A DNA stretch of 64,000 nucleotides, from positions 57,986-121,985 of the forward strand of contig MEOQ01000028.1 of the NCBI GenBank assembly GCA_001769275.1, given 5' to 3'. The position numbers and the translations under genes are program-made. This document shows, one piece after another, positions 34,101 to 42,548 of this stretch; position 1 is the first letter of the stretch; each line of letters opens with the position of its first letter. Under the pieces are notes generated by a model, which was not told where the DNA came from, made no database searches, and saw nothing but the letters and a program-made list of their open reading frames with translations. Source of the stretch: Bacteroidetes bacterium GWF2_43_63 (GTDB lineage: Bacteria; Bacteroidota; Bacteroidia; Bacteroidales; DTU049).

Positions 34101-34442
34101 AATACAGCGTGGAAAGAAGCAAGAAATGAAGATATCGCAGCTGACATCATTTCTTTTGTCCGCACCATGGCATTAGGTAGCTCATTGATCAGTCACGAGG
34201 AACGCATTAAAAAAGCTTTTCAAAAAATTCGTGGTCAGCACAAATGGTCTGTAATTCAGTTGAAGTGGTTAGACCGTTTTGAAAAACAATTATTAAAAGA
34301 AAATGTACTTACAAAAGAGGATTTCAACATGCAGCCATTCAAGGCAGATGGTGGTTTTGACAGAATAAATAAGATTTTTAACAACGAATTGGATACTGTT
34401 CTTGATATGATAAATCAGAACTTGTACCAACTTACAGCATAA
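31167..34442 (+). CDS. hsdR: Type I restriction enzyme R subunit with DUF4145 domain
   Basis: The 1091-residue motor and nuclease subunit cleaves unmodified DNA far from the recognition site. Residues about 15-130 form a DUF4145 domain, followed by a coiled coil (150-210). The HSDR_N nuclease has D256 and E270-A-K272. The SF2 translocase has Walker A MATGTGKT (414-421), DEAH (519-522) and LTATP, and motif VI is in LGRATR. The C-terminus (about 830-1090) resembles the EcoEI R C-terminal domain. It lies 21 bases after the receiver gene and 15 bases before hsdM, so it belongs to one long operon. Confidence 0.95.
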   Translation: MTSRSENSFNSNFKFLEVDFSLLANIGTSAEFYCFSDPAVSLAKSRLFGEKLTELMFEYHVLMYPEKNDFSNRLRALKYKDILPPTITNLLYTIKDKGNHAVHNNTGTKEEAITILSCTFKVAKWVQGVYGKSKIDLEKISFIEPENHDVRHALQLLSKEFYKLEKEFAELKSKHETAKKQLSDAETKKLKEKAVLIASKIELDESETRIIIDRQLKDAGWEVDTQILNFKKNKTLPEKGKNLAIAEWPVGKLWADYALFCGLEFIGIIEAKKKGKDVISDLSQAQIYSKNAENKHTAILLGKWDDYNVPFMFSANGRPYHPQLEIKSGMWFLDGRKSTNHPKVLRNWFSPNDLKALFEKDIDKANSDLKEEPLDYLTDPNGLALRYYQLDAIEAVENAIANADKFDNRALVAMATGTGKTRTILGLCYRLLKTHRFKRILFLVDRNILGRQASDRFKDVIIEDLQVFSDIYDLKDLEERKPDVDTKIHFATVQGMVQRIFNSDDETPSIGSYDCIIVDEAHRGYILDREIDETLIDYKDQLDFMSKYKMVLDYFDAFRIGLTATPALHTTEIFGNPVYRYTYRDAVLDDYLVDHEPPYTIKTELNQKGIKWVKGERPTVYVRKTQSVEVLDALKDELGFDVEEFNKKVITEPFNKAILGELVNHIDPASQQKTLIYAASDNHADMVVDILIKEFEKGGIELENDAILKITGSVQKPTPQERVDLFRNERNPNIVVTVDLLTTGVDIPEICNLVFIRKVKSRILYEQMLGRATRKADHINKEVFKIFDAVDLYSTLEEFTTMKPVVTSVKTSLEGLVKEALIIKKKDVAKQVIDEIIARLNRRKNRIKDENLESFIKLSGGKTPEQFIKSLRKSSTAKAKSLINNHINLFRFLDKMVQEPELQFISEHPDQVQDVDRGYGEAKKPEDYIESFRKFITDNVNKVPALSVVCTKPKELSRQTLRELKRTLDSAGFTATTLNTAWKEARNEDIAADIISFVRTMALGSSLISHEERIKKAFQKIRGQHKWSVIQLKWLDRFEKQLLKENVLTKEDFNMQPFKADGGFDRINKIFNNELDTVLDMINQNLYQLTA

Positions 34443-34457
34443 TTAAATTGATTTGAA

Positions 34458-35855
34458 ATGAACACTAAAGAAATTGTTGACAAACTTTGGAATTTGTGTA
34501 ATACTCTTCGTGATGATGGTATCACTTATCACCAATATGTTTCTGAACTCACCTATATTCTTTTCCTTAAAATGGCAAAAGAAACAGGTACAGAAGATAA
34601 AATTCCGGAAAAATATCGTTGGGATAAATTAGTAAAGAAGGAGGGCGTCGAATTAAAGAAATTTTATCGCCAGCTTCTACTTGATTTAGGCACCATCGGC
34701 TCTGGCAAAGTAAAACAGATTTACACAAATGCTCAGACAAATATTGATGAGCCAAAAAATCTTGAAAAAATCATCAAAAATATTGATGCACTCGACTGGT
34801 ATTCAGCAAAAGAGGAAGGCTTGGGTAATCTTTACGAAGGCCTGTTGGAGAAAAATGCAAATGAAAAAAAATCAGGTGCCGGGCAGTATTTTACCCCTCG
34901 CCCCCTGATTGAAGTGATGGTAAACCTGATGGAACCAAAGCCTGGCGAGCTTTGCAACGACCCCGCTTGTGGCACTTTTGGTTTTATGGTACTAGTTGAT
35001 AAATACCTCAGAGCAAAATACGATGATTATTATGCCGATGGTGTTGATGCAAATTTTCAGCGCACCAAAGCTTTGTCTGGTTGCGAACTGGTTCAGGAAA
35101 CACATCGCCTGGCCTTGATGAATGCAATGCTACATGAAATTGATGGCCCCATATATTTTGCAGATACACTATCACAGGCTGGTGAAAAACTGAAAGGGTA
35201 TGATCTTGTTCTTACTAATCCTCCTTTCGGCACAAAAAAAGGCGGTGAACGTCCAACTCGAAGCGACCTCACTTTTAAAACCAGCAACAAGCAATTGAAT
35301 TTTTTACAGCACATCTATCGTTCACTAAAACCAAATGGCAAAGCCCGTGCAGCAGTTGTGTTGCCCGACAATGTATTGTTTCAGGATGGTGATGGCCAAA
35401 AAGTGCGTACCGACCTCCTGAACAAATGCAACCTCCATACAATTCTTCGCTTGCCTACTGGTATATTCTACGCTCAAGGTGTTAAAACCAATGTGTTGTT
35501 CTTTACGCGTGGCGAAAAAGACACAAATAACACAAAGAAAGTTTGGTATTATGACCTTCGTACCAACATGGAAAGCTTTGGTAAACGAAACCAGTTATCT
35601 GCTGAGGATTTCACCGATTTTGTGAAATTATACAAAGCCAAAGACCGTAGTAAAATAAAAGACGAACGCTGGTCTGTCTATTCTCGGGAGGATATTAAAA
35701 TAAAAGGCGATAATCTGGATTTGGGCTTAATTGAAGACAATAATGTTCTAAAATCTCAGAACATTTCCTCACCTGAAGTATTGTTACAAAGCGCCTCCGA
35801 GAACTTGAAAGCTATCTTAAAAGATATTGAATTAATCGCAAAAGAATTGAAATGA
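34458..35855 (+). CDS. hsdM: Type I DNA methyltransferase M subunit
   Basis: The 465-residue adenine-N6 methylase has an N-terminal HsdM_N helical domain (about 5-130), the hallmark GAGQYFTPRPLIEVMV, SAM motif I DPACGTFG (168-175) and catalytic NPPF (254-257) in LVLTNPPFGTKKGG. The C-terminus is the helical part that holds the S subunit. It is a normal, complete HsdM, and thus the second adenine methylase in this operon. Its stop overlaps the hsdS start by four bases (ATGA), so M and S are translationally coupled. Confidence 0.95.
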   Translation: MNTKEIVDKLWNLCNTLRDDGITYHQYVSELTYILFLKMAKETGTEDKIPEKYRWDKLVKKEGVELKKFYRQLLLDLGTIGSGKVKQIYTNAQTNIDEPKNLEKIIKNIDALDWYSAKEEGLGNLYEGLLEKNANEKKSGAGQYFTPRPLIEVMVNLMEPKPGELCNDPACGTFGFMVLVDKYLRAKYDDYYADGVDANFQRTKALSGCELVQETHRLALMNAMLHEIDGPIYFADTLSQAGEKLKGYDLVLTNPPFGTKKGGERPTRSDLTFKTSNKQLNFLQHIYRSLKPNGKARAAVVLPDNVLFQDGDGQKVRTDLLNKCNLHTILRLPTGIFYAQGVKTNVLFFTRGEKDTNNTKKVWYYDLRTNMESFGKRNQLSAEDFTDFVKLYKAKDRSKIKDERWSVYSREDIKIKGDNLDLGLIEDNNVLKSQNISSPEVLLQSASENLKAILKDIELIAKELK

Positions 35856-37363
35856 TGAGTGCAGATTCAAAAATAGGATGGTCAAGTATCAAACTAAATG
35901 ATTTAACAACATTTGTCATTGGTGGTGATTGGGGAAAAGATGTCGAAGACGAAACAAACAATGATTTCTTTGAGGTTGGTTGTATAAGAGCAGCAGAATT
36001 AAAAAATTGGCGAATTGAGAAAGGCAAAACCGCAGCTCTCAGAAAAATCAAAGGTTCTAGCCTTGAATCAAGGGAGTTAACATCAGGAGATATTATTTTA
36101 GAAATTTCTGGCGGTGGACCTGACCAACCTGTTGGTCGCACAGTTTATATTGATGAGGAAACAATTGAACAAAGCCCGGTTCCTTTAGTTTGCACAAATT
36201 TTTTTCGCTTGCTTCGTATGACTGATTTTGTAAATATAAGATACATTCAGAATTATTTACATTTTCACTATTTATCTGGAGATATTATCAAGTATCAGGG
36301 TGGCAGCAATAATCTTAGAAACCTGAGATTTAGCGATTATAAAGAAATTAATATTCCCCTTGCCCCCAGACAAGAACAAAATAGAATTTCTCAAAAAATC
36401 GAAACCATATTTATGCATATTGATTCACTTAATTCCCGCATTGATACTATACCGCAGCTTTTAAAGCAATTCCGCCAGCAAGTACTTTCGTATGCCGTGA
36501 GTGGTAAATTGACTGAGGATTGGAGAAAAGGAAAAAAATTGAAAAATGGGTTACTTGAAATTCAGAGTAATCGGCAGAAATATTTTGATAAAATAGGTAA
36601 AGTCGGAAATTCTAAGAAGCCTAACAGTACTCCATTTAATAAGTTTGAACTTGATGAAAATTATAAATTACCAACCTCGTGGAATATTGCAAACATAAAA
36701 AATATTGCTGATTTAATCACAGATGGTGAACATGCTACCCCAAAAAGATCTTCTGAAGGATATTATTTGTTATCAGCAAGAAATATTCAAAATGGTTATA
36801 TTAGTCTTGACAAGGTTGATTTTGTTCCGGAGGACGAATATCTAAGAATTAAAAAAAGATGTAATCCTGAATTTAATGATGTATTAATATCATGTTCTGG
36901 AAGTGTTGGTAGAGTTTGCACTGTCCCTATAAATTTAAAATTTGTAATGGTCAGAAGTGCAGCATTGATAAAACTTCAATCTAATCAGGATTCTGCAAAA
37001 TATATTGAATTCGTTTTAAGGTCGGATCTTGTACAAAATCAGATTAAGAAGCTTCAGAAAGCTACAGCACAAGCCAATCTCTTTATCGAACCAATTGGAA
37101 AAATTGTAATACCTATCCCGTCAATTATCGAACAAAAGGAAATTGTTCGTCGTGTCGAGAATTTATTTTTTTATGCGGATGCAATAGAAGAAAAATATAA
37201 AACAGTTTTAACCTCTGTTGAACAATTACCTCATTCAATTTTAAAAAAAGCTTTTGAAGGTTCATTAGTCAAGCAAAATCCCAAGGATGAACCGGCAGAG
37301 AAGTTGGTGGAGAGGATCAAAAAAAACAATATATCTAATAGCAGCAAAAAAAATAAAAGGTAA
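35852..37363 (+). CDS. hsdS: Type I specificity S subunit
   Basis: The 503-residue protein has two target-recognition domains (about 5-190 and 260-410), separated by the central conserved helix EQNRISQKIETIFMHIDSLNSRI and closed by a second helix (EIVRRVENLFFYADAIEEKY) near the C-terminus. The two half-repeats each begin with a W-x-I/T pattern (GWSSIKLNDLTTF, SWNIANIKNIADL). The protein reads the two halves of the bipartite target for both modification and cleavage. It overlaps hsdM by four bases. The recognised sequence cannot be read from the protein. Confidence 0.93.
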   Translation: MMSADSKIGWSSIKLNDLTTFVIGGDWGKDVEDETNNDFFEVGCIRAAELKNWRIEKGKTAALRKIKGSSLESRELTSGDIILEISGGGPDQPVGRTVYIDEETIEQSPVPLVCTNFFRLLRMTDFVNIRYIQNYLHFHYLSGDIIKYQGGSNNLRNLRFSDYKEINIPLAPRQEQNRISQKIETIFMHIDSLNSRIDTIPQLLKQFRQQVLSYAVSGKLTEDWRKGKKLKNGLLEIQSNRQKYFDKIGKVGNSKKPNSTPFNKFELDENYKLPTSWNIANIKNIADLITDGEHATPKRSSEGYYLLSARNIQNGYISLDKVDFVPEDEYLRIKKRCNPEFNDVLISCSGSVGRVCTVPINLKFVMVRSAALIKLQSNQDSAKYIEFVLRSDLVQNQIKKLQKATAQANLFIEPIGKIVIPIPSIIEQKEIVRRVENLFFYADAIEEKYKTVLTSVEQLPHSILKKAFEGSLVKQNPKDEPAEKLVERIKKNNISNSSKKNKR

Positions 37364-37364
37364 T

Positions 37365-38726
37365 ATGGAAAACTATTTTAATCTTATCGATCAAGTTTCA
37401 ATTGGCAGGAATTATAATTGGGCATCGCTGAATATCGATCTTAATTTTAACAAACAAGATATCGATCTTGAAAGTATTATTAATGGGAGCAAACAATTTG
37501 GTAATACTCAAAATGAAAGAATTTTTGTTCATGAATATGTTCACTATTTACAAAACTTTTATTGTAGTTGGGGGGGACTTGTCTTTTGCGAACTGGTACT
37601 AGCTTTAGATAAAATGGGGGCTTCAAAAGTCAATGATAATATTATTTTAAAATTACCGTTAAAAATAAAAGAAATTTCTGATGCTGAATTATGGAATTCT
37701 GGAGTTAAACACTACAATAAGTTTTATTCATTAATTGGCGATATAAAAGGCACTACTTCTTTTGAAAAAATTGGTGAATACCCAAAGGTCGTTATTAAAG
37801 AAATTTCCGAAGATGTGATAATTTTTAATAATGGCAGAATATCATTTTCTCTTAACGGACGTACAATAAGAGAACACATGGCAGAATATTCTTCGTTATT
37901 GTTTTTAAATTATACAGATGAACAAATTCATCAGGATTTAATTAATTCAAAAATACACTGCACCTCTAATGGCACCCTTGAAAAAAATCCAGAATATTGG
38001 ATATTATTTGAGTTCTTCTTTACAAATAACTATAAAAACGTAGCAGAAGGACTGGTTTTATTATGTTCTACTTCATTATCTACAGCGAGCCCCAATAGGT
38101 CAATTATTAGATTTTTTAAGTTTTTAAATGACTTTAAAGAAGAATTAGGTGGGAAAGACAATTTATTAAACATCGTACATGGATTTCTTGCAACACCAAC
38201 CGAAGTAATTGCTTTTTCATTTTCATTCTACGCAACTTTAAAAAATATCACTGAACAGCTTGCTCTATGTACAAAATATTTTGATCACAGTTTTTATAAA
38301 TTTAATTCAATAATATTTACTCAATTAATGAATAATATTTATCATGACTTTAGTAGTAAGAAAATCTTTGACAATCCAACTCTATTAAGGGATAAAGCAT
38401 TTTGGGTAGATTTATTAAATTCTACAGGAACTCCTATAATTAGATATAAAGATAAAACTCCTATTATATCTACATATAATTCTGACTTAATTGATGCATT
38501 GACATATTTCTTTGGGGTTATCAAAGTATTAGAAGATTTAACAGATAGCTCAAAATGCAATTGCCCTTTTCATTCAGAATTTAAAATTTGTAAAGCAGAT
38601 TATAAAAATGATGAATTGTGTCTTCAAGAACCACTTTTAGTAGTAAATCCAGTAGATAAAGGAAAAGATTGTCTTTACCATAATGCAATTAAATTGATGG
38701 GTTTTGATAACAGAATAGAATTATAA
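37365..38726 (+). CDS. Unknown protein with HEXXH metallopeptidase-like motif
   Basis: The 453-residue protein starts two bases after hsdS (ATG 37365; a longer frame inside hsdS is less likely). H56-E-Y-V-H60 in FVHEYVHYLQNF is a zinc-peptidase HEXXH, and E174 in IREHMAEYSSLLF could be the third ligand, as in gluzincins. The C-terminus holds a cysteine/histidine cluster CNCPFHSEFKIC at about 405-416, perhaps a structural metal site. I do not recognise the family. Its place directly behind hsdS in the same transcript suggests a role with the restriction system, for example cleaving a partner. This is inference only. Confidence 0.6.
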   Translation: MENYFNLIDQVSIGRNYNWASLNIDLNFNKQDIDLESIINGSKQFGNTQNERIFVHEYVHYLQNFYCSWGGLVFCELVLALDKMGASKVNDNIILKLPLKIKEISDAELWNSGVKHYNKFYSLIGDIKGTTSFEKIGEYPKVVIKEISEDVIIFNNGRISFSLNGRTIREHMAEYSSLLFLNYTDEQIHQDLINSKIHCTSNGTLEKNPEYWILFEFFFTNNYKNVAEGLVLLCSTSLSTASPNRSIIRFFKFLNDFKEELGGKDNLLNIVHGFLATPTEVIAFSFSFYATLKNITEQLALCTKYFDHSFYKFNSIIFTQLMNNIYHDFSSKKIFDNPTLLRDKAFWVDLLNSTGTPIIRYKDKTPIISTYNSDLIDALTYFFGVIKVLEDLTDSSKCNCPFHSEFKICKADYKNDELCLQEPLLVVNPVDKGKDCLYHNAIKLMGFDNRIEL

Positions 38727-38744
38727 AGTAACAGAATAATTAGC

Positions 38745-39143
38745 ATGGCAGAAATCCCTAGAAATAACACTGGTCTCTCTGGAGAATTTTTCGTGGCTGC
38801 AGAACTCTACAGGCGTGGCTGGTCAGTGGGCATAACCATTGGCAATGCAAAAGCAGTTGATCTTTTTGCTGAAAAAGACAACAAGAGAATTGCTGTTCAG
38901 GTAAAATCAATTTACAAAAAGAAGAATGTCGGCTGGCCAATCATGAGAGATCAGGTTAGAAATGAGTGTTTCTACATTTTTGTCAATCTGAATGCAGACA
39001 CAATGGCTCTTCCGGATTATTTTATTTGCACGGCTGATGAAGCGCGTAAAAAAGTAAAACAATATGTAACAAGAGGTATAATTGATTTGAACACAATAAA
39101 TTCTTCAGAATTTAAAGATAATTGGGAAAAACTCGAAAAGTAA
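38745..39143 (+). CDS. Small PD-(D/E)XK nuclease-like protein
   Basis: The 132-residue protein has the nuclease core GEFFVAAELYRRGW (helix 1), D39 in AVDLFAE and Q52-V-K54 in IAVQVKS. The E of the usual ExK is replaced by Q, as in several restriction-type members (QxK variants). It is close in length to single-domain Holliday-junction or DUF4365-like nucleases. It lies 18 bases downstream of the HEXXH gene and runs directly into the Mrr gene. Function is likely DNA cleavage, or a structural relative without activity. Confidence 0.6.
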   Translation: MAEIPRNNTGLSGEFFVAAELYRRGWSVGITIGNAKAVDLFAEKDNKRIAVQVKSIYKKKNVGWPIMRDQVRNECFYIFVNLNADTMALPDYFICTADEARKKVKQYVTRGIIDLNTINSSEFKDNWEKLEK

Positions 39144-39169
39144 ACAATGTAATTAAAAAACAACAACCA

Positions 39170-40078
39170 ATGATACCAGACTACCAAACTGTAATGCTGC
39201 CATTTTTAAAACAACTTGCTGATGGAAAAGAGCATGGGTTCAGAGAAATAATCGAAAATCTTGCTGTGGAATTTAGTGTTACGGAAGAAGAAAGAAAAGA
39301 GTTTTTTCCAAGTGGTTCTCAAAACATTTTTGATAATCGGATTGGATGGGCAAGAACGTATCTTAAGAAAGCTAAGTTAATAGAGTCCCCAAAACGTGGG
39401 TATTCTGTAATAACTGAGGATGGACTCATGGTTTTAAAAGAAAAACCAGACAGAATTGATGTTGCATATCTTAAGAGATTTCCAGCTTTTACGGATTTCA
39501 TTGGAAACAAAAAGGAAATTACTGATGAGGCCGAACAAAAATCTGAAATAGTGCAGACTCCCGAAGAATCTCTTGAAGCTTCATATCAGGAATTGAGAAA
39601 GTCACTCGCGCAAGACTTACTTCAACAAGTATTAAGCATGTCTCCGGCATTTTTTGAGCGCCTTGTTGTTGAGTTGCTCGTAAAGATGGGTTATGGCGGC
39701 TCAATAAACGATGCTGGCAGGGCAATTGGCCGCAGTGGCGATGAAGGCATTGATGGAACAATCAAAGAAGACAGGCTAGGTCTTGACATCATTTATATTC
39801 AGGCAAAACGGTGGCAAAAAGGAAATGTGGTTGGTCGCCCAGAGATTCAAAAATTTGTCGGTGCTTTGGCTGGCCAAGGTGCGAAAAAGGGGATTTTCAT
39901 AACAACCTCATCTTTTACAAGAGAAGCTGTTGATTATACTCCACGAAATGAAACTAAAATAGTTTTGATTGACGGAGAAAAGCTCTCACAGTTTATGATT
40001 GATTTTGGTATTGGAGTGTCTATGGTCAACACTTATGCTGTAAAGCGAATTGATAGTGATTATTTTAGTGAAGAATAA
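39170..40078 (+). CDS. mrr: Mrr-family restriction endonuclease
   Basis: The 302-residue type IV restriction enzyme cuts modified DNA. The N-terminal Mrr_N winged-helix starts MIPDYQTVMLPFLKQLADG, and the C-terminal Mrr_cat domain (about 150-280) has FFERLVVELLVKMGYGG, GDEGIDG with D195, and Q211-A-K213 in IIYIQAKRW. I chose ATG 39170 because this is the usual family start, whereas the longer frame begins at a TTG inside the preceding gene. Mrr in the same run as a type I system could give complementary protection against modified phage DNA. Confidence 0.9.
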   Translation: MIPDYQTVMLPFLKQLADGKEHGFREIIENLAVEFSVTEEERKEFFPSGSQNIFDNRIGWARTYLKKAKLIESPKRGYSVITEDGLMVLKEKPDRIDVAYLKRFPAFTDFIGNKKEITDEAEQKSEIVQTPEESLEASYQELRKSLAQDLLQQVLSMSPAFFERLVVELLVKMGYGGSINDAGRAIGRSGDEGIDGTIKEDRLGLDIIYIQAKRWQKGNVVGRPEIQKFVGALAGQGAKKGIFITTSSFTREAVDYTPRNETKIVLIDGEKLSQFMIDFGIGVSMVNTYAVKRIDSDYFSEE

Positions 40079-40104
40079 TATTGTTCAGCAAAAATTCATC
40101 ATTC

Positions 40105-40593
40105 ATGTCCACCACCCACTTCTCCCACAACCTCATCAAAGGCCGCGTTGCGGAAACGATCATTCAGGAATTGTTTCAAGCAAACGATTATAATGTGTTT
40201 AGTTATGGCATGGAGCGCACTGTGCCGGCCATCATTCATGGCATTAAGGGGCTGAACAGCGAGGTAGCTAAAGCCATCCGCAGCATGCCCGATTTTGTGA
40301 TGCAAAACACCAGAAACGGAGAGTTGTTTTATGTGGAAGTGAAATACCGCGCCTGGGGCCATTTTGCGCTAAAAGATTTGATTGAAGATTATCCGTACAC
40401 CAATGCACATTTCATTATTGTGACGAATCGGAGTATGTTGCATATTACCTATCAGGATTTGAAAGCCGGGAAGAAGCCGGCAGCCTTGCGCAGTGATAAT
40501 CTGTTTGGGTTGAGTGCTGAGTCGCTGAAGGTTTATCGGGAGTATGTGGGGGAGTTTTTGGGGAGTGAGAGAAACTTGTCACAACAAATCTAA
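40105..40593 (+). CDS. Hypothetical PD-(D/E)XK-like protein
   Basis: The 162-residue protein shows the nuclease-fold layout with E17 in GRVAETIIQELF, D63 in MPDFVMQ and E78-V-K80 in FYVEVKYR, followed by IIVTNRS. It starts 26 bases after mrr, where a TTG at 40081 would give a longer N-terminus but lacks support. The base composition is GC-richer than that of the upstream genes, so it may have joined the run later. No specific family is recognised. Confidence 0.55.
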   Translation: MSTTHFSHNLIKGRVAETIIQELFQANDYNVFSYGMERTVPAIIHGIKGLNSEVAKAIRSMPDFVMQNTRNGELFYVEVKYRAWGHFALKDLIEDYPYTNAHFIIVTNRSMLHITYQDLKAGKKPAALRSDNLFGLSAESLKVYREYVGEFLGSERNLSQQI

Positions 40594-40638
40594 AATTTCA
40601 AAGCATTCAGCACGTCCCATTTTTATAATTAATTAACC

Positions 40639-41490
40639 ATGAACTGGATAGAACCCAAAATTGAAAGTATTGTCACAAGCGATGTGATATTTTATTCAAA
40701 AGAATATGCAGATACCTGTGCGCGTATCTGTACAACATTAGGCATCGATATCGTGCCTGATGCATCGGGAGAAACATACTGGCAGTTTCAAAACGGCAAG
40801 TGGTCGTCGAACCCCATTGATGCTGACCAAAAGGTTGATATTCGACGCAATATTTTTGACCAGTCAGTTTTGAAAAGTATGGAGCTCTCTCCGAGCAATT
40901 TGCTTTTTGCATTTGATAACGAAAAACTATGTGGTATTGTTCATTTTACGAACTACAATGTCCTTGAAGTATATCAGGCGTTGTATCAGAATTTTTTCAA
41001 TTTTGAAACAGCCCTTCGCAATCACCTGAATACATTTGGATTCGATATTCAATCTTTCAGAGACTATTTTCAATATCAACACAAAAAGGACTCAAAAGAC
41101 AATTATTTTGTAGAAAAAATTAAATCACTCAATAGTGATAAAACCATTAAATCCGCGGAGCAAGTGGGTATTCTGCAGGTTCTGTATTTAAGTGATTTAT
41201 TGGGCTTTTCTAAGTCAAGATGGCTGGAACCAGAGATAAAATCAAAGATTGGTTTATCTGGTATTGAAAGTGAAAAAATTGCAAAACTGCGAAATGTTAT
41301 TATGCATGCAAAATATTTCACGAGAGAATCAATCGAAGAAGACTATAATTTTGCGACTTTCAAAAACTTTTTCTCTTTAATAATTGCTTTTAGAAACGCA
41401 TTTAACACGCTGAATAATGTTAGCACCCTGAGGCAGCTTGAAGGGCTAGATGCCGCTCAATTGAAAAGTTACTTTTACAACCGTATATAA
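40639..41490 (+). CDS. CBS-like / HEPN-like protein of unknown function
   Basis: The 283-residue protein has residues about 10-110 resembling a CBS-type half (LLFAFDNEKLCGIVHFTNYNVLEVYQALY). The second half is helical and contains KLR218NVIMH223, an R-x4-H pattern typical of HEPN ribonucleases, preceded by a bundle (VGILQVLYLSDLLGF). HEPN proteins often act as toxins or abortive-infection RNases. It is followed after 11 bases by another unknown gene and they probably form a pair. The R-x4-H is seen directly, while the fold assignment is inference. Confidence 0.5.
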   Translation: MNWIEPKIESIVTSDVIFYSKEYADTCARICTTLGIDIVPDASGETYWQFQNGKWSSNPIDADQKVDIRRNIFDQSVLKSMELSPSNLLFAFDNEKLCGIVHFTNYNVLEVYQALYQNFFNFETALRNHLNTFGFDIQSFRDYFQYQHKKDSKDNYFVEKIKSLNSDKTIKSAEQVGILQVLYLSDLLGFSKSRWLEPEIKSKIGLSGIESEKIAKLRNVIMHAKYFTRESIEEDYNFATFKNFFSLIIAFRNAFNTLNNVSTLRQLEGLDAAQLKSYFYNRI

Positions 41491-41501
41491 CCTGAAACAC
41501 T

Positions 41502-42251
41502 ATGACAGAGCAATCATCCAATTATCAAAATCCGATTCCCTTTTCACTAAGCTCCGTAAACGGCCTCAGTTTCATTTTATGGGCATACTCTATTAATACC
41601 GGTAATGAACTCGAATCCGCTACAGCATACTATAACCGGGGCGTTTCAGCCATTTTAATAAACAACATTTCTCTGTTTGAAAGCAAGTTCAATTTCAGAA
41701 GCTATATCCCAACTGAAATTGTGTGCATTGATTCCGCCGGGGCAGTTCTGAGTGTTTCACTACTCAATGATAAAAATATCTCATTAGCGGCCGGCACCAG
41801 TATCGTCCTATTAATTAAAATGGGATTGTGTGAGCTGTACGGAGTAACAGCCGGGCATTCATCAGTTATACAGGCAGCAGACACAACTTCGATTTCGCAA
41901 TGTGATGGTACAGATTATATTGATCCCGAGTCTTTATCAGCTGTAGAACTATACGAAATCATTTTGTCTGAAAGAGAAGGAATAAACATCAGAAGCAGTA
42001 TTCCCACTGTTTATGTGTGGTACAATCATTTACTGTTTATTGTGAACCATATTTCTTTCCCTACTTACAGTGCTTCAAAAGAAATGACGCAAAACGTAAA
42101 AGAAGTAGTTGAAATCCTGATTTCAAAAGGGATCAACCCACTCTTGCGAGAGGCCGTGTATCCATCACATCATTTCAACGACCATTCAAAAATAACTGCA
42201 TACGAGACCTGGTGGGGTATGGAGAATGCCGGAAAGTTTAAGACCCAGTAA
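41502..42251 (+). CDS. Hypothetical protein paired with the HEPN-like gene
   Basis: The 249-residue soluble protein has no signal peptide. Short hydrophobic blocks (GTSIVLLIKMGLCELYGV, YNHLLFIVNHISF) suggest a mixed alpha/beta fold. I recognise no family and no catalytic pattern, although H/D residues near the end (YPSHHFNDHSK) could bind metal. Position, with an 11-base gap after the HEPN-like gene, suggests a two-gene defence or toxin-antitoxin unit. Confidence 0.5.
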   Translation: MTEQSSNYQNPIPFSLSSVNGLSFILWAYSINTGNELESATAYYNRGVSAILINNISLFESKFNFRSYIPTEIVCIDSAGAVLSVSLLNDKNISLAAGTSIVLLIKMGLCELYGVTAGHSSVIQAADTTSISQCDGTDYIDPESLSAVELYEIILSEREGINIRSSIPTVYVWYNHLLFIVNHISFPTYSASKEMTQNVKEVVEILISKGINPLLREAVYPSHHFNDHSKITAYETWWGMENAGKFKTQ

Positions 42252-42368
42252 AATTACATGCTGCGCCAATAGTAAAATGCAAAGCTGATTCGGTCAGAAA
42301 GCTAATTCCCCCGTTCGCCAGCAGCCCCGCCCATCGTCGGAATTAATTTCTATTGCTAATTAATTCAC

Positions 42369-42548
42369 ATGAGAAGTTGGATGTTAAGTAAAGCTGCTGT
42401 AATTATTAGTTTTCAAAACGGCATCCTTGTAAGACAATGGACTTTCTGGATTTTGGGGAGACTTACACATGCAGCAACATCAATGGCTTTAGTTATCTAC
42501 ATAGCTCTTACAACCTACTTTTCTTCTATAGTCCCAGAAAGTGTTTAG
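42369..42548 (+). CDS. Possible small membrane peptide
   Basis: A 59-residue ORF starts at ATG 42369 and ends in a TAG that overlaps the convergent exonuclease gene by four bases. The second half (AATSMALVIYIALTTYFSSIV) is a plausible TM helix. No clear ribosome-binding site or homologue is known to me, so it may be chance. The surrounding 42252-42544 gap holds nothing else. Confidence 0.3.
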   Translation: MRSWMLSKAAVIISFQNGILVRQWTFWILGRLTHAATSMALVIYIALTTYFSSIVPESV

